Assembly: GCA_021151615.1 (NCBI GenBank)
Contig: JAGKXA010000102.1
Location: forward strand, 1-13,984
Direction: 5' to 3'
DNA from: Cellvibrionaceae bacterium
GTDB lineage: Bacteria; Pseudomonadota; Gammaproteobacteria; Pseudomonadales; Cellvibrionaceae
Length of the DNA stretch: 13,984 nt
A program made the translations under genes and the position numbers. Of this stretch, positions 1 to 8,712 are shown piece after piece (within the stretch, counting starts at the first letter, position 1; each line of letters begins with the position of its first letter). The notes under the pieces are model-generated. The model saw only the letters and a list, made by a program, of their open reading frames with translations, was not told where the DNA came from and made no database searches.

Positions 1-27
1 GGGTGGGATTAAAAAACCGGAGCAGAC

Positions 28-3000
28 ATGCCAAAACGTACCGACATAAATAGTATTTTGATTCTCGGCGCTGGCCCGATTGTTATCGGCCAGGCTTGCG
101 AGTTCGACTACTCTGGCGCCCAAGCCTGTAAAGCACTGCGTGAAGAGGGTTATCGCGTAATTCTGGTTAACTCTAACCCTGCAACCATCATGACTGACCC
201 CGCGATGGCCGATGCAACTTATATCGAACCGATTGAGTGGCAAACGGTTGCAAAGATTATTGAGAAAGAGCGCCCCGATGTAATCCTGCCCACCATGGGT
301 GGTCAGACCGCATTGAACTGCGCACTGGCACTGGCCAAAAATGGCGTGCTGGAAAAATATAATGTTGAACTGATCGGCGCGAAAGAAGAAGCCATTAACA
401 TGGCGGAAGATCGCAACCTGTTTGACCAGGCGATGAAGCGGATTGGTCTCTCTTGCGCGCGCGCGAAAATTGTTCACAGTTTGGAAGAAGCGAAAGAAGC
501 ACCGAAAGAATTCGGCTTCCCCTGCATTATTCGCCCGTCATTTACCATGGGCGGTTCCGGTGGTGGCATTGCTTACAACTGGGACGAGTTTGAAGAAATC
601 TGTACGCGCGGCCTGGATTTATCACCTACCAACGAATTGCTGATTGACGAATCATTGCTTGGTTGGAAAGAGTACGAGATGGAAGTGGTGCGCGATAAAA
701 ACGACAACTGCATTATCGTGTGCTCTATTGAAAACTTTGATCCGATGGGGGTTCACACCGGCGACTCCATTACCGTTGCACCAGCGCAAACCCTCACCGA
801 TAAGGAATACCAGATCATGCGTAATGCATCGATTGCTGTATTGCGTGAAATCGGCGTAGAAACTGGTGGTTCCAACGTGCAGTTCGCCGTTAACCCGGTT
901 GATGGCCGTATGGTTGTTATTGAGATGAACCCGCGTGTATCGCGCTCATCCGCACTCGCATCAAAAGCGACTGGTTTCCCGATTGCAAAAATCGCTGCGA
1001 AACTCGCAGTAGGTTACACACTTGATGAATTGAAAAATGACATCACTGGCGGTGCAACTCCAGCATCGTTTGAGCCATCAATCGATTACGTGGTTACCAA
1101 AGTACCGCGCTTCACCTTTGAAAAATTCGGTGATGCAGATGCGCGTTTGACCACGCAAATGAAATCCGTTGGCGAAGTCATGGCAATTGGCCGTACTTTC
1201 CAGGAGTCTTTGCAAAAAGCCCTGCGTGGTTTGGAAGTTGGCTCAGCCGGTTTTGAATCAAAAGTGGATTACACCACCGAAGAGGGGGCGGCAAAAGTGC
1301 GTCGCGAATTGACAACCGCTGGTGCTGAGCGCATCTGGTATGTCGGCGATGCATTCCGCATGGGCTTGAGCGTTAACGATGCATTCAACCTTTCCAAAAT
1401 CGATCCATGGTTTTTAGTGCAAATCAAAGAGTTGATTGATATCGAACAATCACTGCGCGGCAAATCATTGAACGATTTGGATGCAGATAAATTTTTCCAA
1501 CTGAAGCGCAAAGGCTTTTCCGACAAGCGTTTGGCATTGTTGTTGGGTTCAACAGAGAAGGCTGTGCGTCACCATCGCCAAGGTTTGAATATTCGTCCAG
1601 CGTACAAGCGTGTTGACACTTGCGCGGCAGAATTCTCTACGTCGACGGCCTACATGTACTCCACTTATGAAGAAGAGTGCGAGGCTAACCCGAGCGATAA
1701 GAAAAAGATTTTGGTGATCGGCGGTGGCCCAAACCGTATCGGCCAGGGTATCGAATTCGATTACTGCTGTGTACACGCAGCACTCGCAATGCGCGAAGAC
1801 GGTTACGAAACCATTATGGTTAATTGTAACCCTGAAACGGTTTCAACCGATTACGACACGTCTGATCGTTTGTTCTTCGAGCCAGTGACTCTGGAAGATG
1901 TGTTGGAAATCGTCCACAAAGAAAAACCGGTTGGCGTAATCGTGCAATTCGGTGGACAAACTCCACTGAAATTAGCACGTGCGCTTGAAGCGGAAGGTGT
2001 GCCGATTATTGGTACCAGCCCGGATGCTATCGATAAAGCAGAAGACCGCGAGCGCTTCCAGCAAATGATCAATAAGCTGGGTTTGTTGCAACCGCCAAAT
2101 GCGATTGTGCGCTCACTCGAAGAAGCATTGTTGGCTGCAGACAAAGTGGGTTATCCGCTCGTTGTGCGTCCATCTTATGTATTGGGCGGCCGCGCGATGG
2201 AAATCGTGTACAAAGAAGATGAGCTGCGCACTTATATGCGCACCGCAGTGCAAGTGTCTGAGGATGCACCAGTATTGCTCGACCACTTCCTGAATAATGC
2301 AATCGAAGTGGATATCGATTCTGTTTCCGATGGTAAACAAGTTGTGATTGGCGGAATCATGCAGCACATTGAGCAATGCGGTGTTCACTCTGGTGATTCT
2401 GCGTGTTCGTTGCCTCCGTATTCCTTGCCTGCTGATGTACAAAACGATATGCGCGAGATCGTTAAGAAAATGGCGATCGAATTGGGTGTAATTGGTCTGA
2501 TGAATACCCAGCTCGCGTATCAGGATGGAAAAATTTATGTCATCGAAGTGAACCCGCGTGCATCGCGCACCGTGCCCTTCGTTTCAAAATGTATTGGCGT
2601 GTCACTGGCAAAAGTGGCTGCGCGTTGTCAGGCAGGTGTTTCATTGGAGGCTCAAGGCTTTACCAAGGAAATTATTCCTGATTATTACAGCGTGAAAGAA
2701 GCGGTATTCCCGTTCAATAAATTCCCGGCGGTAGATCCGATCCTCGGTCCGGAAATGAAATCGACTGGCGAAGTGATGGGGGTGGGCAACACCTTTGGTG
2801 AAGCTTACGGTAAGTCACAGTTGGGCGCGAACAACCGTATCCCAACATCGGGCACGGCATTTATCAGTGTGCGTGACATGGATAAGGATGGTATCGTCAG
2901 TGTTGGTAAGGATCTTGCTGAACTTGGTTTCAAACTGGTGGCAACACGCGGTACTGCCGATGTGTTGCAACAAGCTGGTTTGACTGTGCAAGTAGTGAAT

Positions 3001-3246
3001 AAAGTACAGGAAGGTCGTCCACATATTGTGGATATGATCAAGAACGATGAAATCGATTTGATCATTAACACGGTAGAGGGGCGCCAGGCAACCCGCGATT
3101 CATCTTCAATTCGCCGCAGCGCTGAAAATCATCGGGTGTATTACAACACGACTTTGGCGGCGGGTTTTGCTGTATGTATGTCGCTCAAAGAAGTGAAAGA
3201 TATTGAAGTGCGCCGCCTGCAAGATTTGCATACACGAATCAAGTAA
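28..3246 (+). CDS. carB: Carbamoyl-phosphate synthase large subunit
   Basis: CarB makes carbamoyl phosphate from bicarbonate, two ATP and ammonia channelled from the glutaminase subunit CarA. It feeds pyrimidine and arginine synthesis in the cytoplasm. The 1072-residue protein matches the usual length of about 1073. It shows the internal duplication of the family: GAGPIVIGQACEFDY at residues 14-28 opens the carboxyphosphate half, and GGGPNRIGQGIEFDY near 564-578 opens the carbamate half. Each half has an ATP-grasp region with an EMNPR or EVNPR motif. The C-terminal part from about residue 940, including TRGTADVL near 973, is the MGS-like allosteric domain. The ATG at 28 has a CGGAG ribosome binding site at 18-22. 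carA is expected just left of the window. The gene is intact, and greA follows after 11 bases, so the two are probably co-transcribed. Confidence 0.98.
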   Translation: MPKRTDINSILILGAGPIVIGQACEFDYSGAQACKALREEGYRVILVNSNPATIMTDPAMADATYIEPIEWQTVAKIIEKERPDVILPTMGGQTALNCALALAKNGVLEKYNVELIGAKEEAINMAEDRNLFDQAMKRIGLSCARAKIVHSLEEAKEAPKEFGFPCIIRPSFTMGGSGGGIAYNWDEFEEICTRGLDLSPTNELLIDESLLGWKEYEMEVVRDKNDNCIIVCSIENFDPMGVHTGDSITVAPAQTLTDKEYQIMRNASIAVLREIGVETGGSNVQFAVNPVDGRMVVIEMNPRVSRSSALASKATGFPIAKIAAKLAVGYTLDELKNDITGGATPASFEPSIDYVVTKVPRFTFEKFGDADARLTTQMKSVGEVMAIGRTFQESLQKALRGLEVGSAGFESKVDYTTEEGAAKVRRELTTAGAERIWYVGDAFRMGLSVNDAFNLSKIDPWFLVQIKELIDIEQSLRGKSLNDLDADKFFQLKRKGFSDKRLALLLGSTEKAVRHHRQGLNIRPAYKRVDTCAAEFSTSTAYMYSTYEEECEANPSDKKKILVIGGGPNRIGQGIEFDYCCVHAALAMREDGYETIMVNCNPETVSTDYDTSDRLFFEPVTLEDVLEIVHKEKPVGVIVQFGGQTPLKLARALEAEGVPIIGTSPDAIDKAEDRERFQQMINKLGLLQPPNAIVRSLEEALLAADKVGYPLVVRPSYVLGGRAMEIVYKEDELRTYMRTAVQVSEDAPVLLDHFLNNAIEVDIDSVSDGKQVVIGGIMQHIEQCGVHSGDSACSLPPYSLPADVQNDMREIVKKMAIELGVIGLMNTQLAYQDGKIYVIEVNPRASRTVPFVSKCIGVSLAKVAARCQAGVSLEAQGFTKEIIPDYYSVKEAVFPFNKFPAVDPILGPEMKSTGEVMGVGNTFGEAYGKSQLGANNRIPTSGTAFISVRDMDKDGIVSVGKDLAELGFKLVATRGTADVLQQAGLTVQVVNKVQEGRPHIVDMIKNDEIDLIINTVEGRQATRDSSSIRRSAENHRVYYNTTLAAGFAVCMSLKEVKDIEVRRLQDLHTRIK

Positions 3247-3257
3247 AGGAAATAAAA

Positions 3258-3737
3258 ATGAGTACAAAATTTCCGATGACCGAGCAGGGCGCTGAAAAAC
3301 TGCGCCTTGAATTGGAAGACCTGAAAAAAGTACAGCGCCCGCGCATTGTGCAAGCGATTGCCGAGGCGCGCGAGCACGGGGACCTTAAAGAAAACGCTGA
3401 ATATTCTGCGGCGCGCGAGCAGCAAAGCTTTTGCGAAGGGCGCATTAACGAAATTGAAGGCAAGCTTGGCAATGCCCAGATTATCGATGTGACCAAAATT
3501 CCTCACAGCGGTAAGGTGTTATTTGGCACTACAGTGACCATTATCAACCTCGACACTGATCAATCAATGAAGTATCAAATTGTTGGTGATGATGAGGCGG
3601 ATGTGAAATCCAACAAAATTTCTGTCAACTCACCGATTGCACGTGCTTTGGTGGGCAAGGAAGAGGGTGATGTGGTTGTTGTTAAAGCCCCGGGCGGTGA
3701 TGTTGATTATGAGATCGATAAGGTAGAGCACATTTAA
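3258..3737 (+). CDS. greA: Transcription elongation factor GreA
   Basis: GreA enters the secondary channel of RNA polymerase and stimulates cleavage of the backtracked transcript 3' end, rescuing arrested complexes. At 159 residues it has the family length. Residues 1 to about 75 form the charged N-terminal coiled coil, including the tip motif HGDLKENAEY with the acidic residues that position catalytic magnesium. The C-terminal half is the FKBP-like domain that docks on polymerase and ends in the typical SPIARALVGKEEGD segment. The ribosome binding site AAAGGAAA overlaps the carB stop region, so translation and transcription are likely coupled to carB. The carAB-greA order is common in Pseudomonas relatives. 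A strong hairpin follows 9 bases after the stop codon. Confidence 0.97.
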   Translation: MSTKFPMTEQGAEKLRLELEDLKKVQRPRIVQAIAEAREHGDLKENAEYSAAREQQSFCEGRINEIEGKLGNAQIIDVTKIPHSGKVLFGTTVTIINLDTDQSMKYQIVGDDEADVKSNKISVNSPIARALVGKEEGDVVVVKAPGGDVDYEIDKVEHI

Positions 3738-3746
3738 GCTCGACCA

Positions 3747-3788
3747 AACCTATAAAAAAACCGCCACTTGGCGGTTTTTTTATAGGTT
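3747..3788. terminator. Bidirectional Rho-independent terminator between greA and yhbY
   Basis: A perfect 19-bp inverted repeat (3747-3765 against 3770-3788) with a 4-base loop, ACTT. The GC core CCGCC/GGCGG is flanked by seven A on the left and seven T on the right, so each strand reads as a stem followed by a U-run. It lies between the convergent stop codons of greA and yhbY and should end both transcripts. Confidence 0.9.
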
Positions 3789-3806
3789 GATTATAGGCTA
3801 TGGAAG

Positions 3807-4109
3807 TTAGCGGTGCAGGTTCGACAACTTTGGGTTGGCCTTTTTATTATGGCGATAAAGTAATACTACTTTGCCAATTTCCTGGATAAGTTCAACATTG
3901 GGCAAGGCCTCCAGCTCGGCTACCACTTCCTTACGGTCTTCGCGTTCGGTAATGGCCAATTTAACCTTGATCAACTCATGGTCATCCAGTGCACGGTTGA
4001 GCTCCGCGCGTACGCCATCGCTTAAACCGTTACCGGCAATGGTCACAATGGGATTAAGCTTGTGGCCAATAGTACGAAATTGTTTTTTGCGCTCGGGGCT
4101 AATAGGCAT
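3807..4109 (-). CDS. yhbY: CRM-domain RNA-binding protein YhbY
   Basis: A small KH-like RNA-binding protein of the YhbY/CRM family. E. coli YhbY associates with pre-50S ribosomal particles and is thought to help large-subunit assembly. The 100 residues fit the family length of about 97. The conserved start LSPERKKQFR-like (here ISPERKKQFRTIGHKLNP), the AGNGLSDGV loop that stands in for the GxxG RNA-binding loop, and the ending IGKVVLLYRHNKK are all visible. The ATG at 4107-4109 is preceded on the minus strand by an AAGGT ribosome binding site. It is convergent with greA and divergent from ftsH, the usual arrangement. The family assignment is secure; the assembly role comes from work on homologues. 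Confidence 0.93.
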   Translation of the reverse strand: MPISPERKKQFRTIGHKLNPIVTIAGNGLSDGVRAELNRALDDHELIKVKLAITEREDRKEVVAELEALPNVELIQEIGKVVLLYRHNKKANPKLSNLHR

Positions 4110-4147
4110 AAACTTACCTTAAGTGTGTAATTTAAAAAACGTGCAGT

Positions 4148-4153
4148 ATTCTA
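4148..4153 (-). promoter_or_regulatory. Possible -10 element of the yhbY promoter
   Basis: On the minus strand this reads TAGAAT, one base from the sigma-70 consensus, 39 bases before the yhbY start codon. No good -35 hexamer lies at the right distance, so the call is tentative. Confidence 0.3.
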
Positions 4154-4219
4154 CTCTATTTCGGTGTTTTTTAGGGGCCGGTTGTAGGGGAGGGGCACCC
4201 AAGTTGGGCGGGTTAAGGG

Positions 4220-4247
4220 TTGTAATTTTCCTGATTGGCCCCAATAT
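4220..4247 (+). promoter_or_regulatory. Possible sigma-32-like promoter for ftsH
   Basis: TTGTAA at 4220-4225 and CCCCAATAT at 4239-4247, separated by 13 bases, resemble the heat-shock consensus (TTGAAA, 11-16 bases, CCCCATNT) with one mismatch and one extra base. E. coli ftsH is transcribed from a heat-shock promoter upstream of rlmE, so a direct promoter here would make sense once rlmE is gone. It would give a leader of about 165 bases. This is inference from pattern only. Confidence 0.33.
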
Positions 4248-4417
4248 GGAATAAATCTTCTTATCAATGCCTTATTTGTGCGTCAAAAAGGCGTTAAGCT
4301 GTGAAAAATTCGACGATTTCAGCCGGCAAATGTGCCAGTATTCGCCGCCCGCTGTTGGTGCAATAATTAAAATCGCTGGCCGTCAAACCTAATTGATGTA
4401 ACTGTGAGGAATTTTCC

Positions 4418-6322
4418 TTGAACGATATAACCAAGAATCTGGTGCTTTGGCTTGTTATTGCCGTAGTCCTCTTCAGCGTTTTTGAGGGCTTTAACAAGCA
4501 GTCCGGCAATAACACGTTGAATTATTCCGACTTTATCGCCAGCGTGCGTGATGATCGGGTGCAGGAAGTCACTATTGATGGCTTGGTCATCGAGGGCACT
4601 TACAAGGATAACTCGACGTTCAAAACCATCCGTCCACAAGTACAGGATCCCAAGTTGATTGACGATCTGTACAACCACAATGTGGTCATCAAAGGTCGCG
4701 AAGTTGAGCAGCCCAGCCTGCTTAACCAGCTCCTGGTAGCGAGTTTTCCGATTTTGATCATCATTGCTGTCTTCTGGTTCTTTATGCGGCAGATGCAGGG
4801 GGGCGCTGGCGGCAAGGGTGGCCCTATGAGTTTTGGCAAAAGTAAGGCCCGATTGTTGGGTGAAGACCAAATTAAAACCACTTTTGCCGATGTGGCGGGT
4901 GTCGATGAAGCCAAAGAGGAAGTCCAGGAGCTGGTGCAATATCTGCGCGATCCTTCCAAGTTCCAGCGTCTCGGCGGTCAGATTCCCCGTGGCGTGCTGA
5001 TGGTTGGCCCACCTGGTACCGGTAAAACCTTATTGGCTAAAGCGATTGCGGGTGAAGCTAAAGTACCTTTCTTCTCCATTTCCGGTTCTGACTTCGTAGA
5101 GATGTTCGTTGGTGTGGGCGCAAGTAGGGTGCGCGACATGTTTGAACAGGCAAAGAAGCAGGCACCTTGTATTATCTTTATCGATGAAATCGATGCTGTA
5201 GGTCGCCATCGCGGTGGTGGTCATGGCGGCGGTCATGACGAACGCGAGCAAACCCTCAACCAATTGTTGGTAGAGATGGACGGTTTTGAAGGTAATGATG
5301 GTGTAATCATTATTGCCGCGACCAACCGCGCTGATGTACTTGATAAGGCTTTATTGCGCCCCGGTCGTTTTGATCGTCAGGTTTACGTTGGCCTGCCGGA
5401 TATTCGTGGCCGTGAGCAAATTCTTAAAGTGCATATGCGCAAGGTGCCGTTGGATGAGCGTATCAGTGCTTCGGTCATTGCGCGCGGCACCCCTGGTTTT
5501 TCTGGTGCGGAATTGGCGAATCTTGTCAACGAAGCTGCACTGATGGCAGCGCGTGCTAACAAGCGTTTAGTCACCATGGAAGATTTCGAAAAAGCGCGCG
5601 ATAAAATCATGATGGGTGCTGAGCGTCGCACCATGGTGATGAGTGAGAAAGAAAAAGAAAATACTGCGTATCATGAAGCTGGGCATGCAATTGTTGGTCG
5701 CGTAGTGCCAGAGCATGATCCTGTGCATAAGGTAACTATTATTCCCCGTGGTCGCGCCTTGGGTGTTACTCAATTCCTGCCTGAGGCGGACAAGTACAGC
5801 TTGAGTCGTCGCGCATTGGAATCCAGTATCTGCACTTTGTTTGGTGGTCGTATCGCCGAGCAAATGACTTTGGGTGATGAAGGTATTACCACTGGAGCAT
5901 CCAACGATATTGAACGGGCAACTGCAATTGCACGCAATATGGTTACCAAGTGGGGCCTGTCTGCGAAGTTGGGCCCGCTTCATTACGGTGAAGAAGAGGG
6001 CATGTATCCGGGTATGGCTACTCAGCAGTATTCTGATAACACCTCAAAAAACATTGATGAAGAGGTTCGTCGAATTATTGATGAGTGTTATGTGCGTGCT
6101 CAAAAAATCCTCGAAGATAATCGCGATATTCTTGAGGCGATGAAAGATGCATTGATGGAGTATGAAACTATTGATGCTGAACAAGTTGACGACTTGATGG
6201 CACGTCGCAAAGTGCGTCCACCACGTGAATGGAATGATGATGATTTTAATAGTCACATGCGTGATAAGGATGCAGGCGATTCACCTGCTGGCCCTATAGG
6301 TGGCCCTGCCAATACTCACTAA
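4418..6322 (+). CDS. ftsH: ATP-dependent zinc metalloprotease FtsH
   Basis: A membrane-anchored AAA+ protease that extracts and degrades misfolded membrane proteins and short-lived regulators; known substrates in E. coli include sigma-32 and LpxC. The 634 residues show transmembrane segments at about 7-23 and 104-123 flanking a periplasmic domain. The AAA module has Walker A GPPGTGKT (197-204), Walker B IIFIDE (252-257), the pore motif FVEMFVG (226-232) and a second region of homology ending in RPGRFDR. The zinc protease motif is HEAGH (419-423). A His-containing glycine stretch, GGGHGGGHDEREQ, follows the Walker B region. The start codon is TTG, placed 7 bases after the ribosome binding site TGAGGA (4405-4410), and gives the usual N-terminus. 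The gene is intact. A terminator follows it. Confidence 0.97.
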   Translation: MNDITKNLVLWLVIAVVLFSVFEGFNKQSGNNTLNYSDFIASVRDDRVQEVTIDGLVIEGTYKDNSTFKTIRPQVQDPKLIDDLYNHNVVIKGREVEQPSLLNQLLVASFPILIIIAVFWFFMRQMQGGAGGKGGPMSFGKSKARLLGEDQIKTTFADVAGVDEAKEEVQELVQYLRDPSKFQRLGGQIPRGVLMVGPPGTGKTLLAKAIAGEAKVPFFSISGSDFVEMFVGVGASRVRDMFEQAKKQAPCIIFIDEIDAVGRHRGGGHGGGHDEREQTLNQLLVEMDGFEGNDGVIIIAATNRADVLDKALLRPGRFDRQVYVGLPDIRGREQILKVHMRKVPLDERISASVIARGTPGFSGAELANLVNEAALMAARANKRLVTMEDFEKARDKIMMGAERRTMVMSEKEKENTAYHEAGHAIVGRVVPEHDPVHKVTIIPRGRALGVTQFLPEADKYSLSRRALESSICTLFGGRIAEQMTLGDEGITTGASNDIERATAIARNMVTKWGLSAKLGPLHYGEEEGMYPGMATQQYSDNTSKNIDEEVRRIIDECYVRAQKILEDNRDILEAMKDALMEYETIDAEQVDDLMARRKVRPPREWNDDDFNSHMRDKDAGDSPAGPIGGPANTH

Positions 6323-6338
6323 ATCGTTTGAGTATCCA

Positions 6339-6366
6339 AATAACCCCGAGCTTGCTCGGGGTTATT
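6339..6366 (+). terminator. Rho-independent terminator after ftsH
   Basis: A perfect 12-bp stem (6339-6350 against 6355-6366) with loop CTTG, followed by GTTTTTATT. It lies 16 bases after the ftsH stop codon and only 31 bases before folP, so folP must rely on read-through or on a promoter placed very close to its start. Confidence 0.87.
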
Positions 6367-6397
6367 GTTTTTATTGAGTACTGATTTTTGAGGTTAA

Positions 6398-7261
6398 ATG
6401 ATGTCATCTGCAACTGGTTCATCGATCCTTCATTGTGGCAAGCATAAGCTGGACTTGTCTCGTCCGGTGGTGATGGGAATTCTAAACACAACACCTGATT
6501 CATTTTCAGATGGTGGTAATAGTTATCTCGACGATCATTTATCGATTGATATTGCTCTGCGTAGGGCTGAAAAAATGTTGGCAGATGGGGCGGTCATTAT
6601 CGATGTGGGTGGAGAATCAACTCGGCCGGGTGCTGCTAGCGTATCAGAGCAAGAAGAGTTGGATCGCGTGGTGCCTGTGGTAGAAGCGTTGGTTTCGCGT
6701 TTGGACGCCTTGGTTTCTGTTGATACCAGCACAGCGGCGGTTATTCGCGAGTCAGCCAGATGCGGAGCTGGAATGATTAATGATGTGCGTGCACTTCTAC
6801 GGGATGGTGCGTTGCTTGCGGTTGCGGAAACAGATTTGCCGGTTTGTTTAATGCACATGCAAGGCCAGCCAACGACCATGCAGGCTAACCCTGTTTATGA
6901 CGACGTAGTGACTGAGGTTCGTTGTTTTTTACAGGAGCGGATTGAAGCGTGCCTTACTCAGGGAATTGCCGGGGCGCGGATTATTCTTGATCCCGGATTT
7001 GGCTTTGGTAAAACACTCGCGCATAATCTCGAACTTTTGCAGCGCTTGGCTGAATTTGGTGTATTGGGGTATCCGCTTTTGGTGGGTATGTCTCGCAAGT
7101 CCATGCTGGCGCAATTGCTAAATCGCCCTGTCGATGAACGTTTACCCGGAAGTTTGGCTTTAGCAATGCTGGCTGCCCAGCGTGGAGCAGCAATTATTCG
7201 TGTGCACGATGTAGCTGCGACAGTTGATGTGTTGAAAGTTCTCTCTGCAGTGTCTGATTAA
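6398..7261 (+). CDS. folP: Dihydropteroate synthase
   Basis: FolP condenses 6-hydroxymethyl-dihydropterin pyrophosphate with p-aminobenzoate to give dihydropteroate in folate synthesis, and is the target of sulfonamides. The 287 residues match the family (E. coli 282). Visible signatures are GILNTTPDSFSDGG (27-40), DVGGESTRPGA (69-79), SVDTS (107-111), the NDVRAL helix start, DPGFGFGKT (198-206) and GMSRKS (230-235). Two ATG codons lie in tandem at 6398 and 6401. The GAGG at 6390-6393 is 4 bases from the first and 7 from the second, so the second may be the real start; the difference is one residue. The ftsH-folP-glmM order is conserved in gammaproteobacteria. glmM begins 41 bases later. Confidence 0.96.
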   Translation: MMSSATGSSILHCGKHKLDLSRPVVMGILNTTPDSFSDGGNSYLDDHLSIDIALRRAEKMLADGAVIIDVGGESTRPGAASVSEQEELDRVVPVVEALVSRLDALVSVDTSTAAVIRESARCGAGMINDVRALLRDGALLAVAETDLPVCLMHMQGQPTTMQANPVYDDVVTEVRCFLQERIEACLTQGIAGARIILDPGFGFGKTLAHNLELLQRLAEFGVLGYPLLVGMSRKSMLAQLLNRPVDERLPGSLALAMLAAQRGAAIIRVHDVAATVDVLKVLSAVSD

Positions 7262-7302
7262 TTTGAATCTGCTGCATATTATTTTTGGTGGAGTAAGGGC
7301 TT

Positions 7303-8640
7303 ATGTCTCGCAAGTATTTTGGCACTGATGGTATTCGTGGTTTGGTGGGCGAATTTCCAATCACCCCGGATTTTATGCTCAAGTTGGGTTGGGCGGCGGG
7401 CTGTGTGCTCAAGGATCGCTTTGATGGCCAGAATATGATTTTAATAGGTAAAGACACACGTATTTCTGGTTACATGTTTGAATCTGCGCTGCAGGCGGGT
7501 TTAATTAATGCGGGTGTTGATGTTGGCTTACTGGGCCCTATGCCCACTCCAGGCGTTGCTTATTTAACGCGCACCTTTAAAGCGCAAGCCGGTATTGTGA
7601 TTAGCGCTTCGCATAATAGTTATGTGGATAACGGCATTAAATTTTTTGGTGGTAATGGCAGTAAATTGCCTGATGAATTGGAAAATTTAATTGAGCAGCA
7701 GTTGGAACAGCAGATGTCGACCGCCGAAAAATTGGGCAAGGCTCGCCGTATTGCTGATGCATCGGGGCGTTATGTCGAGTTTTGTAAAGGCACCATGCCC
7801 TGGGGTTTTAACCTTAAAGGTATGCACATAGTGTTGGATTGCGCTAACGGTGCAACTTATAACATTGCTCCAGATGTATTTACCGAATTAGGTGCACACG
7901 TAACGCCGTTATTTGTTGAACCTAATGGCACCAACATTAATCGCAGCTGTGGTTCTACCAAGCCAGAGGCTTTGCAAGAAAAAGTCGTAGAGCTGGGTGC
8001 CGATATAGGTATTGCGTTTGATGGTGATGGAGATCGCGTGGTTTTTGTCGATCACAAAGGCGAGGTGGTTGATGGGGATGAGTTGTTGTACATCATTGCG
8101 GCTTACCAACAGGAATACGCGGGTGGTTGTGATGGAGTTGTCGGAACTTTGATGAGCAATTTTGGTTTTGAGCTGGGATTGAAGAAACTAAATATTCCTT
8201 TTGCCCGTGCCAAAGTTGGGGATCGTTACGTTATCGAATTAATGCGTGAAAATGGCTGGCGTTTGGGAGGGGAAAACTCCGGCCATATTGTTTGCAGTAA
8301 TGTCACTACTACGGGTGATGGAATTATCTCCGCACTGCAAGTGTTGCTCGCTATCACCACTATTGGTGATTCATTGCATCGCATTAAAAAGGCGATGAAT
8401 AAATTGCCGCAAGTGATGATCAATGTGCATGTGTCCAAGCGTGTGGATTTGGGTGGTAATGAAGCAATTAAATCTGCTGTTAAGTTAACGGAAGATAAGC
8501 TTGCAGGCACTGGTCGTGTGCTTCTACGTCCATCGGGCACTGAGCCAGTGGTACGCGTTATGGTAGAGGGTGAAGATAAAAAACAGGTAAAAGAGCTTGC
8601 TCAGGAGTTGGCGGCTGTAGTGGAGGCCTCGCTCAGCTAA
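7303..8640 (+). CDS. glmM: Phosphoglucosamine mutase
   Basis: GlmM converts glucosamine-6-phosphate to glucosamine-1-phosphate, the step before GlmU makes UDP-N-acetylglucosamine for peptidoglycan and lipopolysaccharide. The 445 residues equal the E. coli length. The N-terminus YFGTDGIRG is typical. The active-site loop is GIVISASHN, with the phosphorylated serine at 103 (Ser102 in E. coli). The magnesium loop is DGDGDR at 240-245, the sugar-binding GGENSGH motif lies near 326, and the phosphate-binding RPSGTEP starts at 409. The ATG at 7303 is preceded by GGTGGAG at 7287-7293. It is probably co-transcribed with folP. Hairpins follow in the gap to tpiA. Confidence 0.97.
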   Translation: MSRKYFGTDGIRGLVGEFPITPDFMLKLGWAAGCVLKDRFDGQNMILIGKDTRISGYMFESALQAGLINAGVDVGLLGPMPTPGVAYLTRTFKAQAGIVISASHNSYVDNGIKFFGGNGSKLPDELENLIEQQLEQQMSTAEKLGKARRIADASGRYVEFCKGTMPWGFNLKGMHIVLDCANGATYNIAPDVFTELGAHVTPLFVEPNGTNINRSCGSTKPEALQEKVVELGADIGIAFDGDGDRVVFVDHKGEVVDGDELLYIIAAYQQEYAGGCDGVVGTLMSNFGFELGLKKLNIPFARAKVGDRYVIELMRENGWRLGGENSGHIVCSNVTTTGDGIISALQVLLAITTIGDSLHRIKKAMNKLPQVMINVHVSKRVDLGGNEAIKSAVKLTEDKLAGTGRVLLRPSGTEPVVRVMVEGEDKKQVKELAQELAAVVEASLS

Positions 8641-8712
8641 GGATTTGGGTGTGTTAGGTAAAGATGCTTGAATTTCCGCAAAAGGACTAAAATAGAGTTG
8701 CCGCAGAACACA

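Larger units (their letters stand above)
4110..4417. other. Divergent yhbY/ftsH intergenic region without rlmE
   Basis: A 308-bp gap between divergent genes. In E. coli and Pseudomonas this position holds rlmE (ftsJ/rrmJ), the 23S rRNA U2552 2'-O-methyltransferase, upstream of ftsH. I read all frames and found no SAM-binding motif (DLGAAPGG-like) and no RlmE C-terminal motif, so neither a gene nor a clear remnant is left. The gap holds a likely yhbY -10 element, a possible heat-shock promoter for ftsH, and a G-rich stretch at 4174-4212 of unknown meaning. Confidence 0.7.

Noticed and set aside
1269..2442. Several minus-strand open frames of 75 to 109 codons inside carB.
   Set aside because: They are shadows of the coding strand, overlap one another, and have no recognisable domains.
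28..3246. The two halves of CarB look like a tandem duplication.
   Set aside because: This is the ancient internal duplication found in all CarB proteins.
4184..4212. GTAGGGG followed by a G/C-rich stretch, considered as a third REP-like unit.
   Set aside because: Only the first seven bases match the units at 12384 and 12437; the rest does not form the same palindrome.
4301..4366. A 21-codon GTG frame just upstream of ftsH, considered as a leader peptide or rlmE remnant.
   Set aside because: No ribosome binding site, no similarity to the RlmE C-terminus, and the length is what chance would give.
4294..4515. A minus-strand open frame of 73 codons reaching from the ftsH coding region into the yhbY/ftsH gap.
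   Set aside because: Its only ATG lies inside ftsH, it has no ribosome binding site, and its product resembles nothing I recognise.
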